A DNA stretch of 64,000 bases, taken from assembly GCF_024296925.1 (NCBI RefSeq), contig NZ_CP101125.1:374501-438500 (forward strand), read 5' to 3'. This DNA is from Pseudomonas nunensis. GTDB lineage: Bacteria; Pseudomonadota; Gammaproteobacteria; Pseudomonadales; Pseudomonadaceae. The translations under genes and the position numbers were made by a program. Below the pieces are notes generated by a model, which did no database searches, had not been told where the DNA came from, and worked only from the letters and a program-made list of their open reading frames with translations. Position 1 is the first letter of the stretch; each line of letters starts with the position of its first letter. Positions 17,354 to 27,097 of the stretch are shown one piece after another.

Positions 17354-17600
17354 AACCGGACCTTTCCCACGAGGTTTTCAGGTTGCCCGTAGGAAGCGGG
17401 ATGAATAACCTTTTGGGTGTCGCTGAAAACTCAGCGATCGGGTGTGAGAACCCGGCAAGTCATAGTCATCCAGTGCCAGTATCCGCATAATTGCCGCCAG
17501 TTTATCGGCTGCATATGCGTTATGGCGGCTGTGTGCGGGCAGACTTCGGTCTGGCCGGGTGTCTATGACCGGTTTCTCACCTCGCACATAGCTGCCACCT
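17354..17600 (+). ncRNA. Candidate structured RNA or leader upstream of the DUF6124 gene
   Basis: A compact run of hairpins on the + strand. Stem 1, 17420-17437: 7 perfect pairs, loop AAAC. Stem 2, 17439-17454: 5 pairs (CGGGT/ACCCG). Long stem, 17523-17539 with 17581-17597: 17 pairs of which three are G-U when read on the + strand but A-C mismatches on the other, so the + strand is the likely RNA. Inside it lie a UUCG-capped hairpin at 17540-17553 (CAGAC/GTCTG) and a CCGG/CCGG pairing, forming a three-way junction. Smaller stems may precede it from 17354. The element ends about 10 bases before the DUF6124-like reading frame. I recall similar leaders before DUF3077/DUF6124 genes in Pseudomonas. 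Promoter and ends are not defined. Confidence 0.5.
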
Positions 17601-17609
17601 CTTTGTCGC

Positions 17610-17903
17610 GTGAGAAACGGCAAGGGATTGGTACTCAACGTCATAGGCATTCCCTTGGATAAATTAATCCCAGACCCACCCTACAAACCCGACTCCATGT
17701 TCAATGTCTCCCTGGATAAGAACATCGAATCCCTCCTGGCCCACGCCTGTGAATCGTTAGCCTCGGCGAATGTCCTGGCCAGTGATTTTGCCACCTACCT
17801 GAGCGGCTCCCAGCGCAGTACGGCAATGGCGATTGCGCAGGTGGTCATGCTGGCGCAACTGGCCGTTAACCGGGCGTTGGATATTGTCGATCCGCAGGAT
17901 TAG
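17610..17903 (+). CDS. Shortened DUF6124-family small protein
   Basis: A 97-codon frame whose last 75 residues resemble Pseudomonas DUF6124 proteins (SLLAHACESLASANVLASDF, then AIAQVVMLAQLAVNRALD and a DPQD end). The usual N-terminal part (MFKxTPNPP then a region rich in AxxALDHYL) is missing and replaced by an unrelated run of about 25 residues. No ribosome site precedes the GTG at 17610; an internal ATG at 17697 is another possible start. It may be an intact short variant or a decayed 3' fragment. The function of the family is unknown. Confidence 0.5.
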   Translation: MRNGKGLVLNVIGIPLDKLIPDPPYKPDSMFNVSLDKNIESLLAHACESLASANVLASDFATYLSGSQRSTAMAIAQVVMLAQLAVNRALDIVDPQD

Positions 17904-17912
17904 GTGTTCCCC

Positions 17913-18003
17913 CTGTGGGAGCGAGCTTGCTCGCGATGGCGGCCTCACATTCAACATCTCTGCAACAGACAAACCGCTATCGCGAGCAAGCTCGCTCCCA
18001 CAG
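17913..18003. repeat. REP pair (BIME)
   Basis: Facing REP units with GTGGGAGCGAGCTTGCTCGC cores, between the DUF6124-like gene and the end of sodB, which converge here. Confidence 0.9.
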
Positions 18004-18065
18004 GTACAGCGGTGTCGTTGATTGCGACGGCGATCTGATAGGAGAAACTTTTCCAACGCCCATAA

Positions 18066-18091
18066 AAAAACCCGACATAAGCCGGGTTTTT
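18066..18091 (-). terminator. Terminator of sodB
   Basis: Nine perfect pairs (AAAAACCCG/CGGGTTTTT) around an 8-base loop, 15 bases past the sodB stop. Confidence 0.8.
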
Positions 18092-18105
18092 CTTGGGCAT
18101 CGATC

Positions 18106-18702
18106 TTAAGCGGTGAAGGTTTTGCCTTCGAACTGCTCAGCCACGAATTTCCAGTTGACCAGGTTCCAGAACGCTTCGACATACTTCGGGCGAACGTTGC
18201 GGTAGTCGATGTAGTAAGCGTGTTCCCAGACGTCGCAGGTCAGCAGCGGGGTGTCGCCGTTGGTCAGCGGGTTGCCGGCGCCGATGGTGCTGGCCAGGGC
18301 CAGGGAACCGTCAGCCTTTTTCACCAGCCAGCCCCAGCCGGAACCGAAGGTGCCGATCGAGGTTTTGCTGAATTCTTCTTTGAACTTGTCGAACGAACCG
18401 AACGAAGCGTTGATGGCTTCAGCCAGGGCGCCGGTAGGTTGACCGCCGGCGTTTGGTGCCAGGCAGTTCCAGTAGAAGGTGTGGTTCCAGACCTGAGCGG
18501 CGTTGTTGAAGATACCGCCCGAAGAAGATTTGACGATCTCTTCCAGGGTCTTGCCTTCGAACTCGGTGCCTGGCACCAGGTTGTTCAGGTTCACGACGTA
18601 GGTGTTGTGGTGCTTGTCGTGGTGGTATTCCAGTGTTTCCTTGGAAATGTGCGGCTGCAGGGCATCGTGTGCGTAGGGCAGCGGCGGCAATTCGAAAGCC
18701 AT
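18106..18702 (-). CDS. sodB: Iron superoxide dismutase SodB
   Basis: A 198-residue cytoplasmic enzyme that converts superoxide to hydrogen peroxide and oxygen. Metal ligands are H27 (EYHHDKHH), H75 (WNHTFYW), D158 and H162 (DVWEHAYY). [11 protein letters not shown] with [11 protein letters not shown] marks the iron rather than manganese type. The start at 18702 follows AGGAG by 7 bases; in-frame codons upstream to 18834 encode unrelated sequence. In pseudomonads sodB is typically lowered under iron limitation by PrrF-type small RNAs; no such RNA gene is seen here. The neighbours bifA and the LysE gene match PAO1 order. Confidence 0.96.
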   Translation of the reverse strand: MAFELPPLPYAHDALQPHISKETLEYHHDKHHNTYVVNLNNLVPGTEFEGKTLEEIVKSSSGGIFNNAAQVWNHTFYWNCLAPNAGGQPTGALAEAINASFGSFDKFKEEFSKTSIGTFGSGWGWLVKKADGSLALASTIGAGNPLTNGDTPLLTCDVWEHAYYIDYRNVRPKYVEAFWNLVNWKFVAEQFEGKTFTA

Positions 18703-18879
18703 GATGATTCTCCTAATCAGGTCAGTTGCGGTGAGCGCAAGGCCGATCACGGGCGGCCAGACAAGCGCCGGGGAGTTTGTACTCTTTGCGGCGCATCGAA
18801 CCGGATCATAGCACCGGGGGTGCGGCATAACCACGCAACAACTGTGTGGAATAGAGGTTCCAGAGCCTTTTGGAATAAA

Positions 18880-19482
18880 TCACGCACTGGTGATCAGTTG
18901 GGCTGCTACGGTGAACATCATTACGGCCACCAACAAGTCGAGAATCCGCCAGGTGCTTGGCCGTGCGAGCCACGGGGCCAGCCATGCGGCGCCGAGGGCC
19001 AGGGTGAAAAACCATAATAATGAAGCACTCGCCGCGCCGACCACATAGGCGCCCGGTTCGGTCTGTTGTGCACCGAGGGAGCCGATCAGCAACACCGTAT
19101 CCAGATAAACATGCGGGTTCAGCAGCGTTACCGCCAAGGCACTGAGCAGCACCGCCCGCAGCGAACGCACGGTCTGGTTTTCGCCCTGATCAAGGCTTTG
19201 TTTCGAGCAGGCCCGACGCAGCGCCTGGCTGCCGTACCAAATCAGGAATACCGCGCCGCCCCAACGCGCCACTGCCAGCAGCGTGGGGTTATGCGCCAGC
19301 ACCGTCGCCAGACCGAACACGCCTGCGGCTACCAGCAGCGCATCGCAAACGACGCACAGTGCCGCCACCGGCAAGTGATGTTCGCGGCGCAGACTTTGCG
19401 CCAGCACAAATGCGTTCTGGGTGCCGATCGCCATGATCAGCCCCGCCGCGACCAACAGGCCGTTTACATAGCTTTGCCACAT
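18880..19482 (-). CDS. LysE/ArgO-family basic amino acid exporter
   Basis: A 200-residue inner-membrane exporter with six hydrophobic helices. The family start GLIMAIGTQNAFVLAQSLRR and the second-half motif LLNPHVYLDTVLLIG are both present. GGAG precedes the ATG, and the gene begins 6 bases after the ACT-domain gene. An ArgP/IciA-type LysR regulator lies nearby on the other strand; in E. coli ArgP activates argO in response to arginine and lysine, so the same link is inferred. Substrate lysine or arginine is likely but not proven. Confidence 0.88.
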   Translation of the reverse strand: MWQSYVNGLLVAAGLIMAIGTQNAFVLAQSLRREHHLPVAALCVVCDALLVAAGVFGLATVLAHNPTLLAVARWGGAVFLIWYGSQALRRACSKQSLDQGENQTVRSLRAVLLSALAVTLLNPHVYLDTVLLIGSLGAQQTEPGAYVVGAASASLLWFFTLALGAAWLAPWLARPSTWRILDLLVAVMMFTVAAQLITSA

Positions 19483-19488
19483 AAGGTT

Positions 19489-19890
19489 CTACTCCGCGTT
19501 GGCTGCCAGGTCCCGCAGCACTTGCATGGCGCGTTCGGCGTCGACCTGACCGACGAACAAATGGTCGTGGTAGTAGCCGGCAATCACGTTGCAACTGATC
19601 CCGGCTTTTCCGAGCGCCGAGGCGAACGCGGCGGTCAGGCCCACGGCTTCGAGGGCGGAGTGCACGTTCAAGGTGATCCACGCGGCGACGTAGTCGAAGC
19701 TGAAACCGGCTCTTTCGGCGTGGGATTTTTCCAGAATGACCGTCAGGCCCTCCTGCTCGCGAAAGCTGCCGATGATTTCCAGACCTGCCGGCAGTGCGCC
19801 ATCGGGCAGGGTGCAAAACACGAATTCGCCGGCGTTGAGTTGCGGGCTCATGCTGCGCAGCAGGGTCGCCAATGAAGTTTCGCCAGCCAT
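19489..19890 (-). CDS. ACT-domain protein
   Basis: A 133-residue cytoplasmic protein with an N-terminal part of about 60 residues and a C-terminal ACT-like fold (WITLNVHSALEAVGLTAAFASALGKAGISCNVIAGYYHDHLFV). ACT domains bind amino acids. It is first in a two-gene unit with the LysE/ArgO exporter, 6 bases apart, so it may sense the exported amino acid. This fits PA4364 of PAO1 by order. No catalytic domain is attached. Confidence 0.8.
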   Translation of the reverse strand: MAGETSLATLLRSMSPQLNAGEFVFCTLPDGALPAGLEIIGSFREQEGLTVILEKSHAERAGFSFDYVAAWITLNVHSALEAVGLTAAFASALGKAGISCNVIAGYYHDHLFVGQVDAERAMQVLRDLAANAE

Positions 19891-19986
19891 GTTGGTATTC
19901 CTTGTTCAAGAGTTCTTGCTGGCCATTCTCCGGCGCGAAGCTGTATAAGAAAAACCAATAGTGCTGATCGCTCATTAGGAAAACTG

Positions 19987-20880
19987 ATGTTCGACTATAA
20001 ATTGCTTTCTGCCTTGGCCGCCGTGGTCGAGCAGACCGGATTCGAACGTGCCGCCCAGGTGCTGGGTTTGTCGCAATCGGCGATCTCCCAGCGCATCAAA
20101 TTGCTGGAAGCGCGGATTGGCCAACCGGTGTTGGTGCGGGCGACGCCGCCAGCGCCGACTGAGATCGGTCGGCGATTGCTCAACCATGTGCAGCAGGTGC
20201 GCCTGCTCGAGCGGGATTTGCTGACCCTGGTGCCGGCGCTGGATGAAGAGGGCCTGCCGGAGCGCCTGCGCATTGCCCTCAACGCCGACAGCCTCGCCAC
20301 TTGGTGGGCCGATGCGGTGGGGGATTTTTGCGCCGAGCAACATTTGCTGATGGACTTGGTCGTTGAGGACCAGACCGTGGGCCTCAAACGCATGCGCGCC
20401 GGGGAAGTAGCGGCGTGTCTGTGTGCCAGCGAACGCCCGGTGGCCGGTGCCCGCAGCGTGTTGTTGGGCGCCATGCGTTATCGGGCGCTGGCCAGTCCGG
20501 CATTCGTTGCCCGGCATTTCCCCCAAGGCGTGCGTGCCGAATTGTTGCCGCGCACCCCGGCGCTGGTGTTTGGCCCGGACGATTTCCTGCAGCATCGCTA
20601 CCTCGCGTCCTTGGGCGTGGACGGCGGTTTCGAGCACCATTTGTGCCCATCGTCCGAAGGCTTTATCCGCCTCACGGAAGCCGGGCTCGGCTGGGGACTG
20701 GTGCCGGAGTTGCAGGTGCGCGAGCAACTGCAACGCGGTGTTTTAGTGGAGCTTTTGCCAGATAAGCCAATCGATGTGCCGCTGTACTGGCATCATTGGC
20801 GCAATGGCGGTCAGCTTTTGGGTTTACTCACTGACCAATTGGTACGTTCGTCGAAGCAATGGCTGGTGCCGTTGGACTGA
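19987..20880 (+). CDS. argP: ArgP/IciA-type LysR regulator
   Basis: A 297-residue LysR-type regulator. Its N-terminal winged helix begins MFDYKLLSALAAVVEQTGFERAA and contains VLGLSQSAISQRIKLLEARIG as recognition helix. The effector domain follows (about 90-295). ArgP-type features are the start and the WADAVGDFC and PALVFGPDDFLQHRYL stretches. It is transcribed away from the ACT/LysE pair, whose shared control region of about 100 bases suits LysR control of argO-type export by basic amino acids. RBS: AGGAAA before the ATG. Confidence 0.87.
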   Translation: MFDYKLLSALAAVVEQTGFERAAQVLGLSQSAISQRIKLLEARIGQPVLVRATPPAPTEIGRRLLNHVQQVRLLERDLLTLVPALDEEGLPERLRIALNADSLATWWADAVGDFCAEQHLLMDLVVEDQTVGLKRMRAGEVAACLCASERPVAGARSVLLGAMRYRALASPAFVARHFPQGVRAELLPRTPALVFGPDDFLQHRYLASLGVDGGFEHHLCPSSEGFIRLTEAGLGWGLVPELQVREQLQRGVLVELLPDKPIDVPLYWHHWRNGGQLLGLLTDQLVRSSKQWLVPLD

Positions 20881-20934
20881 CGGGCAGCGTCAAGACTCAC
20901 GCATTACGCAAAACGAAAGACATCGGAGCTCTAA

Positions 20935-21927
20935 ATGAAAATTCTGGTCACCGGCGCAAGCGGCTTCATTGGCGGGCGCTTTGCGCGTTTCGCCCTGGAG
21001 CAGGGCCTGGACGTACGGGTCAACGGTCGCCGGGCCGAAAGTGTCGAGCACCTGGTGCGCCGAGGCGCCGAATTTATCCAGGGTGACTTGAGCGACCCGG
21101 AATTGGTACGCGGCCTGTGCTCGGACGTTGACGCTGTGGTGCATTGCGCCGGCGCCGTCGGTTTGTGGGGGCGTTATCAGGACTTTCACCTGGGCAACGT
21201 CCAGGTCACCGAAAACGTGGTCGAGGCCTGTTTAAAGCAGCGGGTTCGGCGTCTGGTGCATTTGTCGTCGCCGTCGATCTACTTCGATGGCCGCGATCAT
21301 TTGGGCCTGACCGAAGAGCAGGTGCCCAAGCGCTTCAAGCATCACTACGCGGCGACCAAATACCTCGCCGAGCAGAAGGTCTTCGGCGCCCAAGAGTTCG
21401 GTCTCGAAACCATTGCCCTGCGTCCGCGTTTCGTCACTGGCGCCGGCGACATGAGCATCTTCCCGCGCCTGTTGAAGATGCAGCGCAAGGGACGTCTGGC
21501 GATTGTCGGCAACGGCCTGAACAAGGTCGATTTCACCAGCATGCAAAACCTCAACGAAGCGTTGCTCAGCAGTTTGCTGGCCAGCGGTTCGGCGCTGGGC
21601 AAGGCCTACAACATCAGCAACGGCGCGCCGGTGCCGTTGTGGGATGTGGTCAATTACGTGATGCGCAAAATGGACGTCCCACAGGTCACGCGCTACCGTT
21701 CCTACGGCTTGGCCTACAGCGTTGCGGCGCTCAATGAAGGTGTGTGCAAACTCTGGCCGGGGCGTCCCGAGCCGACGCTGTCGCGCCTGGGCATGCAAGT
21801 GATGAACAAAAATTTCACGTTGGACATCAGCCGCGCCCGGCATTATCTGGACTACGATCCGAAAGTCAGTCTGTGGACCGCCCTTGATGAGTTCTGCGGC
21901 TGGTGGAAGGCGCAGGACATTCGTTAA
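20935..21927 (+). CDS. NAD(P)-dependent epimerase/dehydratase (extended SDR)
   Basis: A 330-residue extended short-chain dehydrogenase. The Rossmann motif GASGFIGGRF is at residues 7-16, the acidic or basic choice at the end of strand 2 is NGRR (suggesting NADP), and the catalytic YxxxK lies in HHYAATKYLAE near residue 142. The C-terminal part resembles 3-beta-hydroxysteroid dehydrogenase-like members (VDFTSMQNLNEALL, NISNGAPVPLWDVVNYVM). It starts 54 bases after argP. It corresponds to PA4361 by order. The substrate cannot be told. Confidence 0.8.
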   Translation: MKILVTGASGFIGGRFARFALEQGLDVRVNGRRAESVEHLVRRGAEFIQGDLSDPELVRGLCSDVDAVVHCAGAVGLWGRYQDFHLGNVQVTENVVEACLKQRVRRLVHLSSPSIYFDGRDHLGLTEEQVPKRFKHHYAATKYLAEQKVFGAQEFGLETIALRPRFVTGAGDMSIFPRLLKMQRKGRLAIVGNGLNKVDFTSMQNLNEALLSSLLASGSALGKAYNISNGAPVPLWDVVNYVMRKMDVPQVTRYRSYGLAYSVAALNEGVCKLWPGRPEPTLSRLGMQVMNKNFTLDISRARHYLDYDPKVSLWTALDEFCGWWKAQDIR

Positions 21928-22046
21928 GTGGCGCCGGAGCTGTCCCGACACTGAACCGAGTGCAGGGTTGAGGGTCAACCCATGCGGCTGTGGGGGGTAT
22001 ACTTCGCCGCATCAAGCCATTACCGAGTTTCACAAAGGTTGCCTCA

Positions 22047-22886
22047 ATGTCCATGCGTAATGATGCCAACGACGACTTCGACGATGTACCGAGCCTGCGT
22101 GCCGACCCCCTCGATGACGATGATTTCCCGCCGACCGTGCGCACCACCGTGCATTCGCGGCCTGTGCCCGTGGTTAAAGTCAAAAGCGCCAGCACCGGCC
22201 CGTTGTGGGCATTGGTCGGCGCCTTGTTCTTCGCGTTCGCGGGCCTGGCCTGGTGGAGCTTCCAGCAGATTTCGCTGATGGAGCAGCAACTGGTGGCGAC
22301 CCAGGAAAGTTTCGCGCGGATCAGTGAGGAAGCAGCGGGGCGCTTGCAGGACATTTCGGGCAAGGTAGTCGCCAGTCAGTCCAACGTCAGCAGCGACAGC
22401 GAAGCGCTGAAACTGCAGATCAAGCAACTGGAAAGCAAACTTCAGGATCAGAGCCAGGCCCAGCTGGGCGTGGTCGGTCAGACCAGCGAACTGGACAAGC
22501 GCCTGGCCCAGATGACTGCGCAAACCACCGCGCAAACTGCGGCCAATACGCAGTTGCAGACTCAGGTCAAAACCCTGAGTGATGAGCTGACGGCCCTGAA
22601 AAGCGCGCCGGCTGACACCAGCAAAGTCGACGCCGAGCTGAAAAACCTCAACGCTGATATCGCGGCGCTGAAGAAACAGGGCAATCCGACAGCGGCGATT
22701 GATCGCCTGGAACAGGAAATCGTTGTGCTCAAAAGCGAGCAGGACAACCGCCCGGCCGCCGTCGCCCCAAGCGCCGCCAACACCGCCGAGTTCGACGCCT
22801 TCCGCGCCCAGACCACGCGCAACCTCAACACCCTGCAAGCGCAGATCCAGAACCTGCAACAACAGATCAACGCCCGGGCGAAATAG
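22047..22886 (+). CDS. Single-pass membrane coiled-coil protein
   Basis: A 279-residue protein: an acidic cytoplasmic head (NDDFDDVPSLRADPLDDDDF), one TM helix at about 50-68 (GPLWALVGALFFAFAGLAWW), then a long predicted coiled coil (about 75-279) rich in Gln, Ala, Leu and Lys with an AQTTAQTAANTQ repeat-like stretch. The start at 22047 (MSMRND) follows AAAGG. It corresponds by order to PA4360. Often labelled a chromosome-segregation-ATPase-like protein, but no ATP-binding motif is present; the long coil is the probable reason for that label. Confidence 0.75.
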   Translation: MSMRNDANDDFDDVPSLRADPLDDDDFPPTVRTTVHSRPVPVVKVKSASTGPLWALVGALFFAFAGLAWWSFQQISLMEQQLVATQESFARISEEAAGRLQDISGKVVASQSNVSSDSEALKLQIKQLESKLQDQSQAQLGVVGQTSELDKRLAQMTAQTTAQTAANTQLQTQVKTLSDELTALKSAPADTSKVDAELKNLNADIAALKKQGNPTAAIDRLEQEIVVLKSEQDNRPAAVAPSAANTAEFDAFRAQTTRNLNTLQAQIQNLQQQINARAK

Positions 22887-22919
22887 CCCGGCATACCACT
22901 CTTATGGCGGGCGGGCTTC

Positions 22920-23041
22920 TGTGGCGAGGGAGCTTGCTCCCGCTCGGCTGCGCAGCAGTCGCAAAACCTGAGAGCGCGGTGTGTCTGGTCCACTGCTGGG
23001 GAGCGCTTCGCACTCCAGCGGGAGCAAGCTCCCTCGCCACA
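22920..23041. repeat. Long inverted repeat, family B
   Basis: Variant arms (GTGGCGAGGGAGCTTGCTCC and complement) with inner CGGCTGCGCAGCAGTCGC and GAGCGCTTCGCACTCC stems. It lies between the coiled-coil gene and the Cache gene. Confidence 0.85.
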
Positions 23042-23142
23042 AGAGCCCGATGCATTGTCTCTAACCTGTGATTCCTGAATACCCATACATATCCCCAACC
23101 CGTCTACGCTCTTGAAACATCAACAAGAACGAGGGATGCGCT

Positions 23143-23991
23143 ATGGGGTTTGTGCACAAGATGGCCTGGCTGGTGGGGATGCTGTTGCTGAGCCTGGGCC
23201 AGGTTCAGGCGGCCACGGCGCCTAAGGATGACAGTCAGGCCGCCCGGGCCTTGCTGGAGAAAGCCCTGGCGTACTACCACGACAACGGCGACAAGGCCTT
23301 CGCGGCGTTCAGCCGTCAGGGCGAATTTGTCGACAAGGACCGTTACGTGTTTGTGGTCGATACCAAAGGCGTAATGCTCGCCAGCGGTGGGCCGTCCTCG
23401 GCGTTGATCGGGCGGGATGTGTCCGAGATGCTGCCGCCGGATATGCAGAAAGCCTTCAAGGACGCCTTGAAGGTGCCGGAAGGCAACGGCATCCAACAGG
23501 CCGAATACCGTTGGCAGAACTGGGCCGACGGCAAGGTCGAACGCAAGCATGTGTTCTATCAGCGCATCGGCCAGCGGATTCTGGCGGTCGGTTACTACGT
23601 GCCCCGGGCCTCGGCGGAACAGGCAATGGCCTTGCTGAATAAAGCGGCTATCGACTTGGGCAAGGACGAGAAGGGCACGCTGACGGCGATCAACTCCCTC
23701 AAGGGCGGGTACTTGCAGGACGATCTGTATGTGTTCGTGGTGGACCTGGATAACCAGCGCTACGTTGCCCATGGCACCAATCTGCGGCTGATCAATACCG
23801 ACTTCAGCAAGATCAACGACCCGGAAGGCAAGCCCGTGGGCGAACCGATTTTGGCGTTGATCGCCAAGCAGGATCAGGGTGAATACGCCTATCGCTGGAA
23901 GAATCCGGTGACCGGGAAGGTTGAGGATAAGCATGCGTACCTGAAAAAGGTCGGGCATTTTCTGGTGGCTGTCGGGTATTACAGCCCTTGA
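23143..23991 (+). CDS. Secreted tandem Cache-domain protein
   Basis: A 282-residue periplasmic protein. After a signal peptide (LLSLGQVQAATA) it has two similar single-Cache-like units. Unit 1 runs about 30-160 with YVFVVDTKGVMLASGG and ends RILAVGYYVP; unit 2 runs about 175-282 with YVFVVDLDNQRYVAHG and ends HFLVAVGYYSP. Cache domains bind small molecules for chemoreceptors and kinases, but here no transmembrane or signalling domain is attached. It may act as a binding partner of a receptor coded elsewhere. GAGGGAT precedes the ATG. Confidence 0.8.
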   Translation: MGFVHKMAWLVGMLLLSLGQVQAATAPKDDSQAARALLEKALAYYHDNGDKAFAAFSRQGEFVDKDRYVFVVDTKGVMLASGGPSSALIGRDVSEMLPPDMQKAFKDALKVPEGNGIQQAEYRWQNWADGKVERKHVFYQRIGQRILAVGYYVPRASAEQAMALLNKAAIDLGKDEKGTLTAINSLKGGYLQDDLYVFVVDLDNQRYVAHGTNLRLINTDFSKINDPEGKPVGEPILALIAKQDQGEYAYRWKNPVTGKVEDKHAYLKKVGHFLVAVGYYSP

Positions 23992-24012
23992 ATCGTAGGG
24001 CCTGATAGACCG

Positions 24013-24107
24013 CTTTCGCGAGCAAGCCCGCTCCCACAGTGGATCTCCGTCTAACACAAAATTTGTGATCACTGGAGATCCCATGTGGGAGCGAGCTTGC
24101 TCGCGAT
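24013..24107. repeat. REP pair (tail-to-tail)
   Basis: TTCGCGAGCAAGCCCGCTCC at 24013 and GTGGGAGCGAGCTTGCTCGC at 24085 point outward, opposite to most pairs here. It fills the space between two converging gene ends. Confidence 0.85.
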
Positions 24108-24126
24108 TGCAGGCGACTCGGTCCCT

Positions 24127-25644
24127 CTATCGAACCTTATCCTCGCGCCCGCGCAACACCTTGTTCGGCATCGCAATCGCCGCCGCCAACCCCAGCAACG
24201 ACACCGCCGCGCTGACCATCAGCAAATGCCGGAACGTCAGCAGCAACTCTGCACGCAAGGCATTCTGCGCATCCCCCGGTGCGGCGTTCAAACCATCCAG
24301 CAACACATTCCCTGAATGCCCCTCGCCAATCAGCGTCGAGCCGCTCAGGTGGGCGAAGCTCGAATCCTGCAACAGCGCGAGCAACAGCGCCGACATCAAT
24401 GCCACCCCCACCGCGCCGCCCAACGAGCGGAACAGGTTGGTGGTGCTGGTGGCGACGCCGATGTCCCGTTGCTCCACCGAATTCTGCGTCCCCACCAACG
24501 AAGTCGGGAACTGCATGCCGCTGGCGATCCCGCTGAGCAACATAAACAGGCTGCTCATCAATAACGCCTGGGGCGCACTGAACGCCATGCCGAGAATCGA
24601 GAGCGGCATCAACAACGCGCCGGTCAGGATCATCGGCTTGTAGCGCCCGGTCACCGAGGTACGACGACCGGCAAAATAGGCGCCGATCGGCAAACCAATC
24701 GCCAGTGGCAAGAGGTGCAACGCGGCGCTGTCAGCCCCGGCGCCGGTGACGCTCTGGAAGCGCAGCGGCATCAGCACGATCAGGGAAATCGCCTGGAAAC
24801 TGGTGAAGAAAATCGTGCACCAGCAAAAGATCGCATTGCGGTTGGCGAACAAATGCATTGGCAGCAACGGCTCCCGCGCTCGCCGCTCATGCCAGACGAA
24901 CACCGCCAATACCAACACCGCGCAAGCGAGCAACCCGAGCACTTCGGCACTGCGCCATGAATGGCCTTGGCCGACTTGGGTGATGCCGAGCAACAACGCG
25001 GTCAAGCCGATGATCATCAGCACCGTGCCGAGGTAATCAATGATCGGCTTGCGCTGCGGCACCGGCAGCCCGACCAGCGTGCGATTGGCCACCAGCCACG
25101 CACCCAGGCCCAGCGGCAAGTTGATCAGGAATACCCAACGCCACGACAGGTACTCGGTCATGTAACCGCCCAACACCGGTCCGGCAACGCTGGCCACCGC
25201 GTACATGCTGCTGAAGTAACCCTGATAACGACCGCGCTCCCGGGGCGGGACGATGTCGCCGATGATCGCCTGGCTGACCGAAATCATCCCGCCAGCGCCA
25301 ATGCCTTGAATGATCCGCGCCAGCACCAGTTGCTCCATGCTCTGGGCCATGCCGCAAAAGAACGAAGCGATGGTGAACAGCCCCATGCCGAACAGCATCA
25401 ACTTGCGCCGACCGTACAGATCGCCGAGCTTGCCGTAGATCGGCACTGCCACGGTCATCGCCACCATGTAGCCGGAAATCACCCAGGCCAACAGGCTGAC
25501 GTCCTTGAACTGCGCGGAAATCGCCGGCATCGACACGGCGACGATGGTTTGGTCCAGCGCACCGAGAAAGATCGCCAGCATCAGGGCGATCAGCACGCTG
25601 CGAATGGCCGGTTTGGGCGTGTCAGGCTGGTTCAGATTGGTCAC
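24127..25644 (-). CDS. 14-TM MFS multidrug exporter (DHA2 family)
   Basis: A 505-residue major facilitator with about 14 hydrophobic helices. It shows the DHA2 hallmarks: motif D1 LDQTIVAVSMPAI in TM1, motif A GKLGDLYGRRKLMLFG, and motif C GPVLGGYMTEYLSWRWVFLINLP in TM5. The start is taken as GTG at 25644, which gives V/M-TNLNQPDTPKPAIRS after CAGG; codons upstream to 25878 lie over the pobA end and look non-coding. It probably exports drugs or other hydrophobic compounds using the proton gradient. It lies downstream of pobA on the same strand, but 80 bases separate them. Confidence 0.83.
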   Translation of the reverse strand: MTNLNQPDTPKPAIRSVLIALMLAIFLGALDQTIVAVSMPAISAQFKDVSLLAWVISGYMVAMTVAVPIYGKLGDLYGRRKLMLFGMGLFTIASFFCGMAQSMEQLVLARIIQGIGAGGMISVSQAIIGDIVPPRERGRYQGYFSSMYAVASVAGPVLGGYMTEYLSWRWVFLINLPLGLGAWLVANRTLVGLPVPQRKPIIDYLGTVLMIIGLTALLLGITQVGQGHSWRSAEVLGLLACAVLVLAVFVWHERRAREPLLPMHLFANRNAIFCWCTIFFTSFQAISLIVLMPLRFQSVTGAGADSAALHLLPLAIGLPIGAYFAGRRTSVTGRYKPMILTGALLMPLSILGMAFSAPQALLMSSLFMLLSGIASGMQFPTSLVGTQNSVEQRDIGVATSTTNLFRSLGGAVGVALMSALLLALLQDSSFAHLSGSTLIGEGHSGNVLLDGLNAAPGDAQNALRAELLLTFRHLLMVSAAVSLLGLAAAIAMPNKVLRGREDKVR

Positions 25645-25724
25645 GGTAAAACCTGCGGGCAGTGATTGTCCCGCAAGAGGCAAGGCGAGCGGGATAGTGC
25701 TCGCCAGTGTAAGTCGGTAGCAGG

Positions 25725-26939
<1,215 letters not shown>

Positions 26940-27097
26940 TCACGCGACCAGGGCCGGTGAATAATTTTTATGGATCGAGTGCTTGCATTTTTCCCTCGCG
27001 AGTCTGTCAATTGAAGGTGAAAACTGAGCCGATACCTGTACATTCTGCCAATCGGTGCGATTATCGCCCCGTCTACCTCGAGGCCTGGATTGAAGTG

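Noticed and set aside
17378..17650. A 90-codon minus-strand frame opposite the candidate structured RNA
   Set aside because: It is antisense to the hairpin region, whose G-U pairs favour a + strand RNA; no ribosome site or domain is seen.
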